Part shown: positions 15,109-23,698 of the stretch, piece after piece
Numbering within the stretch: the first letter of the stretch is position 1
How the letters are laid out: each line of letters begins with the position of its first letter
Assembly (NCBI GenBank): GCA_021845945.1
Contig: JAJZRD010000018.1
Coordinates: forward strand, 1-23,949
From: Chloroflexota bacterium
Lineage (GTDB): Bacteria; Chloroflexota; UBA6077
Reading direction: 5' to 3'
Length of the DNA stretch: 23,949 bases
Program-made: the position numbers and the translations under genes
Notes under the pieces: generated by a model
The model's database searches: none
What the model was told of the DNA's origin: nothing
The model's input: only the letters and a program-made list of their open reading frames with translations

Positions 15109-15612
15109 GTGAGCGCTTTCCTGTGGCGCACAGGCGTCCCGGTGGTGGCCATGGTGGCCGGACTGATTGGCCTGGTTCAGACGGCCACCCTGCTGTTGGT
15201 GATCTCGCCCCTGGTGACCGTACCGCTGATGATGGGGGTCGGTGGCATGTTCGCCGCCTTGGGCGCGGCCTGGGCCGGGAATATCCTGGCCCCCGATCGG
15301 TCCGGAAGCCGCCTCCTGGCCATCGTCGGCGCCTCCGAGGTGGCGGCGGCCCTCCTGGCGGTTGCCACCCTCGGGCTGGCGCTGGCGTTGGAGCAGACCG
15401 GTCGCTCGGCGCCGGACCTGCTGTTCCCAGTCCTGGCGGTGAGCCTGCTGGTGCTCACCGCCGGCGCGAGCCTGGCTACCTGGCGCTTCCGTTATCAGGG
15501 ACGGCGGCTGGGCAGAGATGCCCTGGCCACCGTGGGCCTGTTTGCCGCCACGGTGCTGGTCATCGTGGCGACCATCGCGCTGTCCTTCTTCCTGGGGCTG
15601 GTTGGTGCTTAG
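15109..15612 (+). CDS. hypothetical multi-pass membrane protein
   Basis: A 167-residue very hydrophobic protein with about four to five predicted transmembrane helices (roughly 8-32, 38-58, 68-92, 102-122 and 140-165). A polar loop (APDRSGSRLL) lies near residue 63 and a basic loop (RFRYQGRRLGRD) near 127. I do not recognise the family. The start is GTG with GGAGGAGG a few bases upstream. It is convergent with the pirin gene, 14 bp away. The strong ribosome binding site and codon pattern support a real gene. Confidence 0.62.
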   Translation: MSAFLWRTGVPVVAMVAGLIGLVQTATLLLVISPLVTVPLMMGVGGMFAALGAAWAGNILAPDRSGSRLLAIVGASEVAAALLAVATLGLALALEQTGRSAPDLLFPVLAVSLLVLTAGASLATWRFRYQGRRLGRDALATVGLFAATVLVIVATIALSFFLGLVGA

Positions 15613-15626
15613 GCCGAGTTTGAGGA

Positions 15627-16328
15627 CTAACGCAGGGGCACGTCAATCAGGACGAAGCTGGCCGGGCTGATGGCCTCGAACTGAAAGGCCGTCTCCCCCG
15701 TTATCCGCGCCTGGTCCTCGCTTTGAAGCCCCCAGCCGTTGACGTCCAGCTCGCCCTCGGTCACGTAGACGAAGACCCCCCGTCCTTCACGAGTATGGAA
15801 GTCCAGACTGTGTCCGGCTTCCAGGTCGCTCAGGTAGAGGGTGGCGGGGGTCTCGAAGGTGACCGCATCCGGCAGCCCCTGCCCGGAGGCTACGGGGAGC
15901 AGACGGTTCTGGCGGGAGACGCCGGCGAAGCTCTTCTGGTCGTAGGAGGGCTCGAGGCCCGGAGTGCGCGGCAAGAACCATATCTGGTAGAAGTGGACCG
16001 GCTGGTCGCCTCGATTGGATTCGGAGTGGACGACCCCGGTCCCGGCCGACATCCGCTGCACCTCGCCGGCGCGGATGACCCCACGGTTCCCCATGCCGTC
16101 CTCGTGGGTGAGTTCGCCGCTCAGGACGATGCTGACGATCTCCATCTCCCTGTGGGGATGGCTGGGGAAGCCGGCGCCGGGCTGGACGACGTCGTCGTTG
16201 AAGACCCGCAGGGCACCGAACTGGACGTTGTTGGGGTCGTAGTAGTCGGAGAAGGAGAAGAGCCAGTAGGTTTTCAGCCACTCCAGGTCGGAGAAATGGC
16301 GCTGGTGCGCCTTCACGATACGAAACAT
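15627..16328 (-). CDS. pirin family protein (YhhW-like, possible quercetinase)
   Basis: A 233-residue bicupin. The metal ligands stand at the positions known from E. coli YhhW: His57 and His59 in FPSHPHREME, then His101 and Glu103 in GVVHSESN. YhhW and some bacterial pirins open the flavonol quercetin with oxygen in vitro, but the physiological role is unclear. The ATG at 16328 is chosen because AGGTG is close upstream and because the predicted promoter ends just before it; in-frame starts further upstream lie in or before the -10 region. It is divergent from the M1 peptidase gene. Confidence 0.9.
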   Translation of the reverse strand: MFRIVKAHQRHFSDLEWLKTYWLFSFSDYYDPNNVQFGALRVFNDDVVQPGAGFPSHPHREMEIVSIVLSGELTHEDGMGNRGVIRAGEVQRMSAGTGVVHSESNRGDQPVHFYQIWFLPRTPGLEPSYDQKSFAGVSRQNRLLPVASGQGLPDAVTFETPATLYLSDLEAGHSLDFHTREGRGVFVYVTEGELDVNGWGLQSEDQARITGETAFQFEAISPASFVLIDVPLR

Positions 16329-16370
16329 CTTCACCTGCCAAAATTGATCGCGGGTTGAGCTAGACATGTA

Positions 16371-16399
16371 AGGATAGAAGCTGAAGGCACAACTTTCAA
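16371..16399 (-). promoter_or_regulatory. promoter of the pirin gene
   Basis: On the minus strand TTGAAA (5/6), 17 bases, then TATCCT (4/6). The transcript would start near 16364, about 36 bases before the chosen ATG. Confidence 0.58.
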
Positions 16400-16511
16400 G
16401 CCAACGGGGCCGCTCGTGCCCGGCCGGGGTCGTGGACGGCCCCGATTCCCAGGTCAGGGAGCTGTCGGAGCGCCATGCTCGGCCCCGCCCCAAACGATGC
16501 ATCTACCTCCC

Positions 16512-16541
16512 TTGATCTGGACTGCGCCGTAGGTTTAGGAT
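16512..16541 (+). promoter_or_regulatory. candidate promoter of the M1 peptidase gene
   Basis: TTGATC (4/6), 18 bases, then TAGGAT (4/6). The predicted transcript start near 16548 would leave a short leader with the AAGGAGG site at 16553-16559. Confidence 0.38.
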
Positions 16542-16567
16542 GCCGGCATACCAAGGAGGTATCGTCG

Positions 16568-18475
16568 TTGCGCGGACTCGCCCCCTCCCTGGCCCGTGCC
16601 CTCTGGGCGGCAAGGTTCCCTCGAGCCGCTGCCTCGCCGCGAGCCTTCGGCCCGGTGGCAGTCTGCCTGGCCCTGGCCGGCGTCCTCCTCTTTCCCGCCG
16701 CTCCGGTCCACGCCCAGGCCAAGGAGGTGGCATCTTACCACATCGCCGTCCGGCTGGATGCCGACCAGAAGTCGCTCGCCGGCAGCGAGAGGATCGATTT
16801 CCTGAACGATACCTCCCATCCCGTCCAGGAGCTGTACTTTCACCTCTACCCCAACGCATTCAAGGGCCCCAACAGCACCTTCATGAAGGAGAATCGGCTG
16901 GCGGCCCGCCGCTCCCTGGCCGACGACAATTGGGGTGGCATGGAGGTCTCAGCCCTTCGGCTTGCCTCGGGCTACGATCTGCTCCCCCGATCCTCGGTGG
17001 ACGACACCGTCATGAAGGTGCCCCTCCCAGAGCCGCTGGCGCCGGGGAAGTCGCTGCAACTGGAGGCTGTCTTCTCGGTGAAGCTGCCCAGGGTCATCGC
17101 TCGATCGGGCTACTGGGAGGGCGACCACTTCACCATCGGCCAGTGGTTTCCCAAGCTGGCCGCCCTGACTGAGAAGGGGTGGGTCGCCCATCAGTACCAC
17201 GCCAGCTCGGAGTTCTTCGCCGATTTCGGCGGCTATCGAGTGGAGATCACCCTGCCCGACCGGTTCGTGGTGGGGGCGAGCGGGGTCCCGGTGGGGGAGA
17301 AGAGCAACGGTGACGGCACCAAGACCCTCACCTTCGAGGCCAGGAGCGTCCACGACTTCGCCTGGACGGCCAACCCAACTTTCCGAGAGGCCCGGGAGAG
17401 GGTGGGTGACACCGAGATCCGGCTGCTCTACCCGGCCGCCGACGAGGAGTTCAGGGAACGATTCCTGAGCGCCGCCGGGGCAGCGGTGGAGAACTTCGGT
17501 CGCTGGTTCGGACCCTACCCCTACCCGTTGTTGACCGTGGTGGACGTGCCGAGCGGGGCGGGAGACGGGATGGAGTACCCCACCCTGGTGACGGTTTCCT
17601 CCTCCGGATTGCCGTTAGAGGGTACGCTCATGGAGGAGCAGGTGACCATCCACGAGATCGGCCACCAGTGGTGGTACGGCATGGTGGCCACCAACGAGTT
17701 CGAGGAGGCCTGGCTGGACGAGGGCTTCACCACCTACTCAACCCGCAAGCTGGTGGATCAGCTGTACGGGGAGAAGGGCTCCATGGGGAACGTGCTGGGG
17801 TTGCTGGTTGGCCAGGTCGCTACCGATCGGGGTGAGTACCTCAGCATCCACCGGTTGGATCCTGTGGTTCAGGACTCCTGGAGGTTCTACAGCTCCGGTA
17901 GCTACGGCGGCAACGTCTACGCCAAGGTGGATCTGATCCTGGGCACCCTGGAGGGCTACCTGGGACCGGAGAAGATGGGGGAGCTGCTGCGTCGCTACTT
18001 CCAGCGCTTCGCCTTCCACCATCCGAGGACCGAGGACTTCCTGGCGGTGGTGCGGGAGGTGGCCGGCAACCAGTTCGACCATTTCCTGCAGCAGGCCCTC
18101 TACTCCTCGGCGGCGTTCGACTACTCGGTGGAGGCGCCCGATGTCGGGCGGGAGGGGAGCCAGTACCGAAGCGCCGTCACCGCCCGGCGGCTGGGCGATG
18201 GCACCATGCCGGTGGAGGTGGTGACCACCTTCCGGGATGGGCAGCAGGAGAGGGAGATGTGGGACGGTGAGGGCTCGTGGCAGCGCTACCAGTATCTCCG
18301 TTCCTCGCCGGCCGTGAAGGTCGAGGTAGACCCCGAGCACAAGCTGATGCTGGATACCCGCTGGGCCAACAACAGCTACACCAGCTGGTTCAACCTCCAA
18401 CCCATACTCCGCCGAGGGGCCGACCTGCTGTGGCTGATGCAGGGCTGGATGAAGCTGCTGGGCTACGTGATCTGA
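16568..18475 (+). CDS. secreted M1 family metallopeptidase
   Basis: A 635-residue zinc aminopeptidase-like protein. Start TTG at 16568 follows AAGGAGG by eight bases. The signal peptide has a hydrophobic core at about 29-45 and a likely cut after VHAQA (51). The M1 beta-domain is followed by the substrate motif GDGMEYPTL, which replaces the classical GAMEN, and by HEIGH (His362, Glu363, His366) with the third ligand Glu385 after exactly 18 residues. A catalytic tyrosine is likely in the following SGSYGGNVYAK region. It probably acts on peptides outside the membrane. The tail RRGADLLWLMQGWMKLLGYV is hydrophobic and could hold the protein to the membrane. A large hairpin follows the stop. Confidence 0.92.
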   Translation: MRGLAPSLARALWAARFPRAAASPRAFGPVAVCLALAGVLLFPAAPVHAQAKEVASYHIAVRLDADQKSLAGSERIDFLNDTSHPVQELYFHLYPNAFKGPNSTFMKENRLAARRSLADDNWGGMEVSALRLASGYDLLPRSSVDDTVMKVPLPEPLAPGKSLQLEAVFSVKLPRVIARSGYWEGDHFTIGQWFPKLAALTEKGWVAHQYHASSEFFADFGGYRVEITLPDRFVVGASGVPVGEKSNGDGTKTLTFEARSVHDFAWTANPTFREARERVGDTEIRLLYPAADEEFRERFLSAAGAAVENFGRWFGPYPYPLLTVVDVPSGAGDGMEYPTLVTVSSSGLPLEGTLMEEQVTIHEIGHQWWYGMVATNEFEEAWLDEGFTTYSTRKLVDQLYGEKGSMGNVLGLLVGQVATDRGEYLSIHRLDPVVQDSWRFYSSGSYGGNVYAKVDLILGTLEGYLGPEKMGELLRRYFQRFAFHHPRTEDFLAVVREVAGNQFDHFLQQALYSSAAFDYSVEAPDVGREGSQYRSAVTARRLGDGTMPVEVVTTFRDGQQEREMWDGEGSWQRYQYLRSSPAVKVEVDPEHKLMLDTRWANNSYTSWFNLQPILRRGADLLWLMQGWMKLLGYVI

Positions 18476-18482
18476 TGGTGAC

Positions 18483-18514
18483 TTGGAGTGCTGCGGCAAG
18501 CCGCGGCACTCCAA
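18483..18514. repeat. 15-bp-stem hairpin (REP-like element/terminator)
   Basis: TTGGAGTGCTGCGGC, two bases, then GCCGCGGCACTCCAA: 14 Watson-Crick pairs and one T-G pair, seven bases after the M1 stop. Hairpins of this TTGGAGTGC type recur in intergenic regions of Chloroflexota, Acidobacteriota and planctomycetes as I recall, so it is probably a dispersed element that may also end transcription. Confidence 0.68.
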
Positions 18515-18542
18515 AGGGGCGACTTCTTCGGTTCGAACCAAG

Positions 18543-18577
18543 GTGAGCGCTGATAGCTGAGAGATGACCGATGTCCG
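18543..18577. repeat. second heptamer-periodic repeat (NTGANNN)
   Basis: Units GTGAGCG, CTGATAG, CTGAGAG, ATGACCG and ATGTCCG run in 7-base register into the start codon of the next gene. It is more degenerate than the array at 7211 but has the same period and TGA core. Confidence 0.45.
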
Positions 18578-19413
18578 TGCTGCGTAGCTTCTGGAAGGGG
18601 TGCAAGAGGGCGACGGCCCTGTGGCCGGCCCTGCTGCTGCTCTATCTGGTGGATGTGGCCTTCGCCCTGCTGCTGGTCGTGCCACCGGTAGATCGCCTCG
18701 CCGAGCTGTTCGGCCACTCCGCCATGGCCCCCGAACTGCTGGGTCCGGTTGCCCTGGATTGGCTGGTCGAGCTGCCGGCCGGCTTGGATGGCTCCTTCTT
18801 CCCCTGGCCCCTCTACCCGCTGGTGCTGCTGCCGTTCTTCCTGGTGGGGACCTTCCTTCGGGGTGGTACCCTGGGCGCCCTGGTGCGGGGTGTCCCGCCC
18901 TTCCGATGGACCGATTTCTTCTCCGATGCCGCCCGATTCTTCTGGAGGCTCCTGCTGCTGCTGCCCTTCTTCATCCCAGGGCTGATCGTCGCGGGGCTGA
19001 TCTTCCTGGGGATCAACCTGTTGCTGGGGTTGGTGCCCTCCTCCGGAACCGCGGAGACCGTCGTGACGGCCCTCAGGGCCGCCTCACTGCCCTTCCTGCT
19101 CTTTCTGCTGCTGCTGGCGGTGGATTACGCCCGGGTCAGCCTGGTGCTGGCTCCGGAGCGCTCCCTCTGGCGCCACGTGGGTCGTGGGGCGTGGTTCTTG
19201 ATGCGGCGGTTCCACCGAGTGGTTCCGCTGGGGCTGGCCTTCGCCCTGGTGGCGGCGCTCTTCGGCGCCCTCTACCCGGCGCTGCTGCAACTGCCCGTCG
19301 TCGCCGGCAGCTTCTTCCTGGCGCCGCTGCTGCAGCAGCTGACCGTCCTGCTGCTCACCTGGCAGCGGGTGGCCTCCCTGGGCGGGGAAGTGGCCCTGTA
19401 CCGGGAGGGCTGA
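18571..19413 (+). CDS. multi-pass membrane protein of unknown function
   Basis: A 280-residue integral membrane protein with about six hydrophobic segments (roughly 16-38, 85-105, 128-152, 168-186, 212-232 and 238-262). It starts with an amphipathic SVLRSFWKGCKRATALWPAL segment. The layout recalls the glycerophosphodiester phosphodiesterase membrane-domain-like proteins found near MoxR/DUF4129 clusters, but the resemblance is general and I do not assign it. The ribosome binding site is weak (GAGAG) and overlaps the heptamer repeat, so the true start might be downstream. It is convergent with the zinc-ribbon gene, 34 bp away. Confidence 0.68.
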   Translation: MSVLRSFWKGCKRATALWPALLLLYLVDVAFALLLVVPPVDRLAELFGHSAMAPELLGPVALDWLVELPAGLDGSFFPWPLYPLVLLPFFLVGTFLRGGTLGALVRGVPPFRWTDFFSDAARFFWRLLLLLPFFIPGLIVAGLIFLGINLLLGLVPSSGTAETVVTALRAASLPFLLFLLLLAVDYARVSLVLAPERSLWRHVGRGAWFLMRRFHRVVPLGLAFALVAALFGALYPALLQLPVVAGSFFLAPLLQQLTVLLLTWQRVASLGGEVALYREG

Positions 19414-19447
19414 TCGTCTCCCTCCCAGAGGGGTGAGGGCTGGAACC

Positions 19448-19789
19448 TCAGCCGGCCGGGCGGCGGAACTTTCTGCCCACCTCGCCCGAGTCCGATTCCA
19501 TGGGCTCCCAGCCATCCTCCACCAGGCTATCGGTGAGCCGCTCCAGGTCGCTCTCCGGATCCTTTCCGCTCCAGTCGGTGGTTCTGACGATGTATGGGCC
19601 CTTCGACCCCACCCCCTCCGCGACGAACCTCCACTCCGTCGAGGAGGGCCCTTGTCTTGTCTCCAGCTTGATCTGGCACGCATCCCACTGGGACTCCGTG
19701 GGTCGCACTTCCGCCTTCAGGGCCGCTCCGCACTCTATGCAGAACCTGGCTCTGTCGGGCAACTCCGTTCCGCACTCTGGACAGTACAC
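19448..19789 (-). CDS. zinc-ribbon protein
   Basis: A 113-residue protein. An N-terminal zinc ribbon has CPECG at Cys3/Cys6 and FCIECG at Cys17/Cys20. A C-terminal domain (about 35-113) starts with WDACQIKLET and ends with LVEDGWEPM and a RKFRRP tail, a pattern found in zinc-ribbon proteins of Chloroflexota and Actinomycetota with no known role. The GTG at 19789, just before the ribbon and three bases after a GGGGGGAT-like site, is preferred. A TTG at 19828 would add 13 residues but has no ribosome binding site. It probably binds zinc for structure, and its partner is unknown. Confidence 0.7.
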   Translation of the reverse strand: MYCPECGTELPDRARFCIECGAALKAEVRPTESQWDACQIKLETRQGPSSTEWRFVAEGVGSKGPYIVRTTDWSGKDPESDLERLTDSLVEDGWEPMESDSGEVGRKFRRPAG

Positions 19790-19899
19790 CTTATCCCCCC
19801 AATGGCGTTTGCTGGATGCTACCAGCAAAGGACTCGTGGCCGCAGCAGTCTATAGCAGGGCGTCCACAGAGGCAACGCCGGAGCCGCTACCTGTTGGGC

Positions 19900-19920
19900 G
19901 GGCACAACGACCGGGTGCCC
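19900..19920. terminator. hairpin upstream of the MoxR-cluster promoter
   Basis: GGGCAC pairs with GTGCCC across a 9-base loop, followed by TCTTGTCC. It ends 10 bases before the -35 box of the next promoter and may insulate it from upstream reading. Confidence 0.4.
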
Positions 19921-19930
19921 TCTTGTCCTA

Positions 19931-19959
19931 TTGACTTGATCCCGGTCCGGTCCTATAGT
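19931..19959 (+). promoter_or_regulatory. strong housekeeping-type promoter of the MoxR/DUF58 cluster
   Basis: TTGACT, exactly 17 bases, then TATAGT: 5/6 at both elements, the best sigma-70-like promoter in the window. The predicted start near 19966 leaves a leader of about 87 bases before the GTG at 20053. Confidence 0.75.
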
Positions 19960-20052
19960 CGCGCTACGGCGGGGTACATGGTATCGGCTCCCCAGACTGA
20001 TTTGCCCGTCCTGAACCGATCGGGGCGGGCCAAAGGAGAGAGGATTCAATCC

Positions 20053-20576
20053 GTGGCTCACGATACCTTCCGGCTTCGACCCCTGGGCGTTGGCGATCTC
20101 CTGGACGAGACGGTCCGCCTCTACCGGCGGCACTTCGCGCTCTTCGTCGGCATCGCGGCCTGCGTGTTCATCCCCGCGGGGCTGGTGGGGTTCGTCCAGC
20201 AGTTGGCGCTGCTGGGAGGCCAAAACCCGGCTATGGTCGGCCTCTTCAGCCTGTTGCCCGCCCCGATTCTCGGGCTGGCCAACCTGGCCATGAGCCTCGC
20301 CATGATCTACGCCGTCTCCGAATCCAGTGGTTCTTCTCCTTCCTCGGGACCTTACTGGGCATCTTTGCGTCCGGCGACCTGACGGTCTATGCGGCTGCCA
20401 GCACCATCGCGGGCACCATCGGGCAGATAGCGGGCTCGCCGATCTTGTACTGCGGCTTGGTGCCGCTCTACTACGATCTGCGCATCCGCAAAGAGGGCTT
20501 CGACCTGGAGCTGCTGGCCCAGGCCACGGAGGGCCGAGGGCCGGAGGAGAGTGTGCCCCAGGCCGCCCTGGAGTGA
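20053..20576 (+). pseudogene. membrane protein (glycerophosphodiesterase membrane-domain-like), internally deleted and frameshifted
   Basis: The first part, from GTG 20053, reads FRLRPLGVGDLLDETVRLYR, then two hydrophobic segments, ending near AMIYAVSES at about 20325. A second part in another frame (about 20331-20576) reads FFSFLGTLLG and ends with ILYCGLVPLYYDLRIRKEGF and a short tail to TGA at 20576. Both halves match the two ends of a known multi-pass membrane family in which a much longer middle (several helices) separates them. So a segment has been lost with a change of frame; as written, the first frame stops at 20382. It heads the operon, and its stop overlaps the next start by GTGA. 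Confidence 0.65.
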
Positions 20577-21634
20577 GAACCCTTCTTCCCTTCTTCGTCC
20601 TCTTCCTCCTCACGGTGCCGGCCGTCGGGGCCTCCGCCCCGGCGGTCGACCCTTCGGCGGCTGCCGCCCACAGCGGCTTCTCGGTTCCTTCACCTTCTTC
20701 CTCCGCGCCCTCTGCCACAACACGGCAGACGGCACCGCTGACGGTCGAGGGCTATCGCGACCTCCTCCGCTCGGCCCTGGCGGATCTGGACCGGCGGGGT
20801 GCTCAGTCCGCGCCCCAGGTCGCCGGGCGGCTGCGGGCCATCCGGTCCGTCGCTCTTCCCGACGGCAGTCTGGTGACTCCCGACCTGGCGGCCGCCGCGG
20901 CGGCCCTTCAGTCCACGCCGCTCGAGCTCGAGACAGCCAAGACGCGCCTTAGGGCCCTGGTCGGCGAGCTGGATCGGTCTCTGGTCGTGGATGCCGCCGG
21001 CAGCTCCCCGGATGCCGCGGACCGGCTGAGCCGGGTGCTGGCGCGTCCGGAGTTCCAGCCCGAGCCGGAGAATCCCATCAGCGCCTTCCTGAGGGAGCTG
21101 CTGAAGCCGCTGGAGGAGCCGGTAGGCAGCTTCCTGGGACTGATCGGTCGCTGGCTCGAGGATCGGTTGCAGGGAATCGGCCCCTGGGTCGGGTGGCGCC
21201 CCCTTCTGACCTTTCTCGGCCTCGTGCTGCTGGGCGGGTTGTTCCTCTGGGTTGGCCTCCGGCTGCGCGAGGTCATGGGCAGCGCGCCCGCCAGGGTGCT
21301 GCCGGAGCGGGAGGCGGGCGGGGAGAGCTCCGCGGGGCTGAGGTCCGAGGGGCTTCGACTGGCCCAGGAAGGCGATTTCCGGGGCGCCATCCGGGTTCTC
21401 TACCTGGCGGCTCTCCTCTACTGGCAGGAGAAGGGTAGGCTCCGCTTCGATCGAGCCCTCACCAACAGGGAGGTGCTGGCGAGAGCCAGGCTGGAGGCCG
21501 ATCCGGGCTTGGTGGAGACGTTGGGACCTCTGGTCGAGGCCTTCGACCGCGTGTGGTATGGTGGCGCTCCCTGCTCCCAGGCCGAGTACGCCCATTTCGC
21601 CGGTCTGGCGGACAGGGCCTGGGAGGCAGCGTGA
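20573..21634 (+). CDS. DUF4129 domain protein
   Basis: A 353-residue protein starting at GTG 20573, which overlaps the upstream stop (GTGA), a sign of coupled translation. Residues 1-20 form a signal peptide or anchor, followed by a Ser/Pro/Ala-rich segment and a helical extracytoplasmic part. One transmembrane helix lies at about 208-230. The C-terminal cytoplasmic DUF4129 domain (about 255-350) shows EGDFRGAIRVLYLAALLYWQ, LTNREVLARA and the closing VWYGGAP. DUF4129 proteins are commonly found with DUF4350, MoxR and DUF58 proteins, as here. Their role is unknown; some are fused to transglutaminases. The ORF appears complete. Confidence 0.85.
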   Translation: MRTLLPFFVLFLLTVPAVGASAPAVDPSAAAAHSGFSVPSPSSSAPSATTRQTAPLTVEGYRDLLRSALADLDRRGAQSAPQVAGRLRAIRSVALPDGSLVTPDLAAAAAALQSTPLELETAKTRLRALVGELDRSLVVDAAGSSPDAADRLSRVLARPEFQPEPENPISAFLRELLKPLEEPVGSFLGLIGRWLEDRLQGIGPWVGWRPLLTFLGLVLLGGLFLWVGLRLREVMGSAPARVLPEREAGGESSAGLRSEGLRLAQEGDFRGAIRVLYLAALLYWQEKGRLRFDRALTNREVLARARLEADPGLVETLGPLVEAFDRVWYGGAPCSQAEYAHFAGLADRAWEAA

Positions 21635-22563
21635 GGGATCTGCTGGCACCCCTGTCACGGAGGGATCTGACCCTGCTGGCGGCGCTGGCGGCGGTCTTCG
21701 TCGGCCTCGCCCTGTTCACCGAGAGCCACCTGCCCCAGCGTGGCCCGTCCCCATGGCCGGCGCTTTCCGTCCACTCCAACGAGCCCGATGGGTCTCGCGC
21801 CCTCTTTCTGTGGCTGCAGGAGATGGGATACCGGGCCGACGCCATCGAGTTCCGGCCCTTCCAGGTGAACCCGTCGGCCAAGCTGCTCTTCCTGCTGGCC
21901 CCCTCGAGCGATCTCTCGCCGGCCCACGTGGCAGAGCTGCAGGGGTGGGTGGAGCGAGGAGGCACCCTGGTGGTTGCGGCCGATCGCCCAAACCCACTGT
22001 TGGAGCGGCTGAGGGTGCAGGTGGAGCCGCGGGGCGATCGCCCGTCGCCGGATCCTCCGTCTTTGTTGGATAGACTGGGACCAAAGGCGAAGATCGCTGA
22101 AGCTCCACCGTCGGTGGCCGCGGTCCGCCAGCCCGTATTCGAGAATCCGCCCGTTCGACGAGTTGAAGCCGGCGGCTATGCCGCGCTAACCTTCTCGCGT
22201 CCGGATTGGGTTACCCTGCTCGGGCAGACCGACGGCGGCGACGCCGCGGCGGCGGCCGTGGCTATTGTGGGCCGCGGCCGGGTCTTCGTGCTGGCGTCCG
22301 GCGATCCGCTCAGCAACGGCTATCTGGCCCGCGCCGACAACTGGGCGCTGGTGCTGCACTTCCTGCGAGCTGTTCCCGCCGGCAGCCTCCTGCTCTTCGA
22401 CGAGTACCACCACGGCTTCACCGAGAGCGGGACCCTCAACGCTCGTCTTCTCGGCGAGCCATGGGGCTGGGCACTGCTGTTCGGTGGGGCTCTGCTCTTC
22501 GCCTACGTGGCCCTGGCCCTGATGCGGGAGGTCGACACCCTTCGGTCGCGCCTGTTGGCCTGA
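21631..22563 (+). CDS. DUF4350 domain protein
   Basis: A 310-residue membrane protein starting at GTG 21631, again overlapping the previous stop as GTGA. A transmembrane helix at about 12-30 is followed by the DUF4350 domain, with [20 protein letters not shown] at about 49-68, then [19 protein letters not shown] and [20 protein letters not shown], a fold like the GATase-type domains of gliding-related proteins. A second helix lies near 283-303. The domain is thus displayed outside, between two anchors. It is a usual partner of MoxR/DUF58/DUF4129. Function is unknown; the ORF looks intact. Confidence 0.87.
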   Translation: MRDLLAPLSRRDLTLLAALAAVFVGLALFTESHLPQRGPSPWPALSVHSNEPDGSRALFLWLQEMGYRADAIEFRPFQVNPSAKLLFLLAPSSDLSPAHVAELQGWVERGGTLVVAADRPNPLLERLRVQVEPRGDRPSPDPPSLLDRLGPKAKIAEAPPSVAAVRQPVFENPPVRRVEAGGYAALTFSRPDWVTLLGQTDGGDAAAAAVAIVGRGRVFVLASGDPLSNGYLARADNWALVLHFLRAVPAGSLLLFDEYHHGFTESGTLNARLLGEPWGWALLFGGALLFAYVALALMREVDTLRSRLLA

Positions 22564-22632
22564 AGCAGCACGACAACCCTTGGTTCTCAGAGAGCGTCGG
22601 GAGATCCGCGAGCCGGCGTAAGAACAGCGCGG

Positions 22633-22697
22633 GGCAGGGGCTCGTCCCCCGCCGGCTGCCGGCGGTCGCTCGCCGGGAGGCAGGGCACAAGGCCCTG
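22633..22697. repeat. GC-rich double-hairpin element upstream of moxR
   Basis: Two stems in a 188-bp spacer that interrupts an otherwise tightly packed operon. The first is GGCAGGGG-CTCGT-CCCCCGCC (one mismatch) at 22633-22653; the second is CAGGGC-ACAAG-GCCCTG (perfect) at 22681-22697. Between them GCCGGC-type palindromes recur. The GGGGCAGGGG...CCCCC type is familiar from dispersed intergenic repeats of Chloroflexota; insertion into the operon is inferred. Confidence 0.5.
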
Positions 22698-22751
22698 TCC
22701 CCGCCATGGGACTTCGCGAGTTCCGAGGAAGTTGGAGGTAGAGGAGAGTCG

Positions 22752-23698
22752 ATGCAGACGACGACGGTTCGAGATCGAGTCCTGGCCCAGGCGGCCAAGG
22801 TGGTGATAGGGCAGGAGGAGACCCTGGAGCTTCTCCTGGTGAGCCTCCTCTCCGGAGGCCACGTCTTGCTGGAGGGGGTGCCCGGCACCGCCAAGACCCT
22901 GATGGCCAAGACCATGGCCCTCCTGCTGGATGCCCAGTTCACCCGCGTTCAGTTCACCCCCGATCTCATGCCCTCCGACATCCTTGGCACCAGCGTTTTC
23001 GAGCTGGGGACCGGCCAGTTTCACCTGAAGAAGGGGCCGATCTTCACCAACTTCCTGCTGGCCGACGAGATCAACCGCGCCCCTGCCAAGACCCAGGCGG
23101 CGCTGCTGGAGGCTATGGAGGAGCGCCAGGTCACCCTGGAGGGCGGCCGCAACGCCCTGGGCGACCCCTTCTGGTGGTAGCCACCCAGAACCCCATCGAG
23201 TACCAGGGCACCTATCCCCTCCCGGAGGCTCAGCTCAATCGCTTCTTCTTCAAGCTGCTGGTGGACTACTGTCCGGCGGAGGTGGAGCGGGGCATCCTCG
23301 TCCGCTACCACGAGGGGTTCGACGCCCACCGGCTGGGGGATCTGGGGCTGGAGCCGGTGTTGGCCGCGGGGAGCCTCGGCGCGCTTCGGGCCGAGTGCCG
23401 GTCGGTAACCGTGGCCGGCGGGATCCTGGACTACATCACCGCCCTGGTCCGCGCCTCCCGCCAGTCCCGCGACCTCTTGTTGGGCGCCAGCCCTCGGGCC
23501 GGCATTGCCCTGCTCCAGGGGAGCAAGGCGCTGGCCGCCCTCTGTGGGCGAGACTACGTGCTCCCCGACGACGTGAAGCGGCTGGCTGCACCCGTCCTGC
23601 GCCACCGGCTGCTGCTGAAGCCGGAGGCGGAGATCGAGGGGCTGACCCCGGACCTGGCGATTCAGAGGCTGCTGGCCACCGTGGAGGTACCGAGGTAG
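22752..23698 (+). CDS. MoxR family AAA ATPase, broken by a one-base frameshift
   Basis: MoxR-type AAA+ ATPases act as chaperone-like factors on partner proteins with von Willebrand or DUF58 domains. Visible are Walker A GVPGTAKT (42-49), [13 protein letters not shown], Walker [11 protein letters not shown] (Asp105, Glu106) and sensor region [18 protein letters not shown], then the C-terminal lid with [18 protein letters not shown]. The reading frame changes at about 23168-23176: PFWW is followed by TAG, whereas adding one C would give [10 protein letters not shown], the family sequence. So one base is missing in this read; without it the protein is about 315 residues, the usual length. The ATG at 22752 has AGAGGAG upstream. 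It may be a sequencing error or a recent mutation. Confidence 0.87.

Noticed and set aside
16475..16567. Upstream ATG extension of the M1 peptidase
   Set aside because: It would place about 31 polar residues before the signal peptide and start upstream of the likely promoter; the TTG at 16568 has a perfect AAGGAGG.
18530..18541. GGTTCGAACC, similar to the T-arm of a tRNA
   Set aside because: No acceptor, D or anticodon stem can be placed around it; it is simply a 10-bp palindrome.
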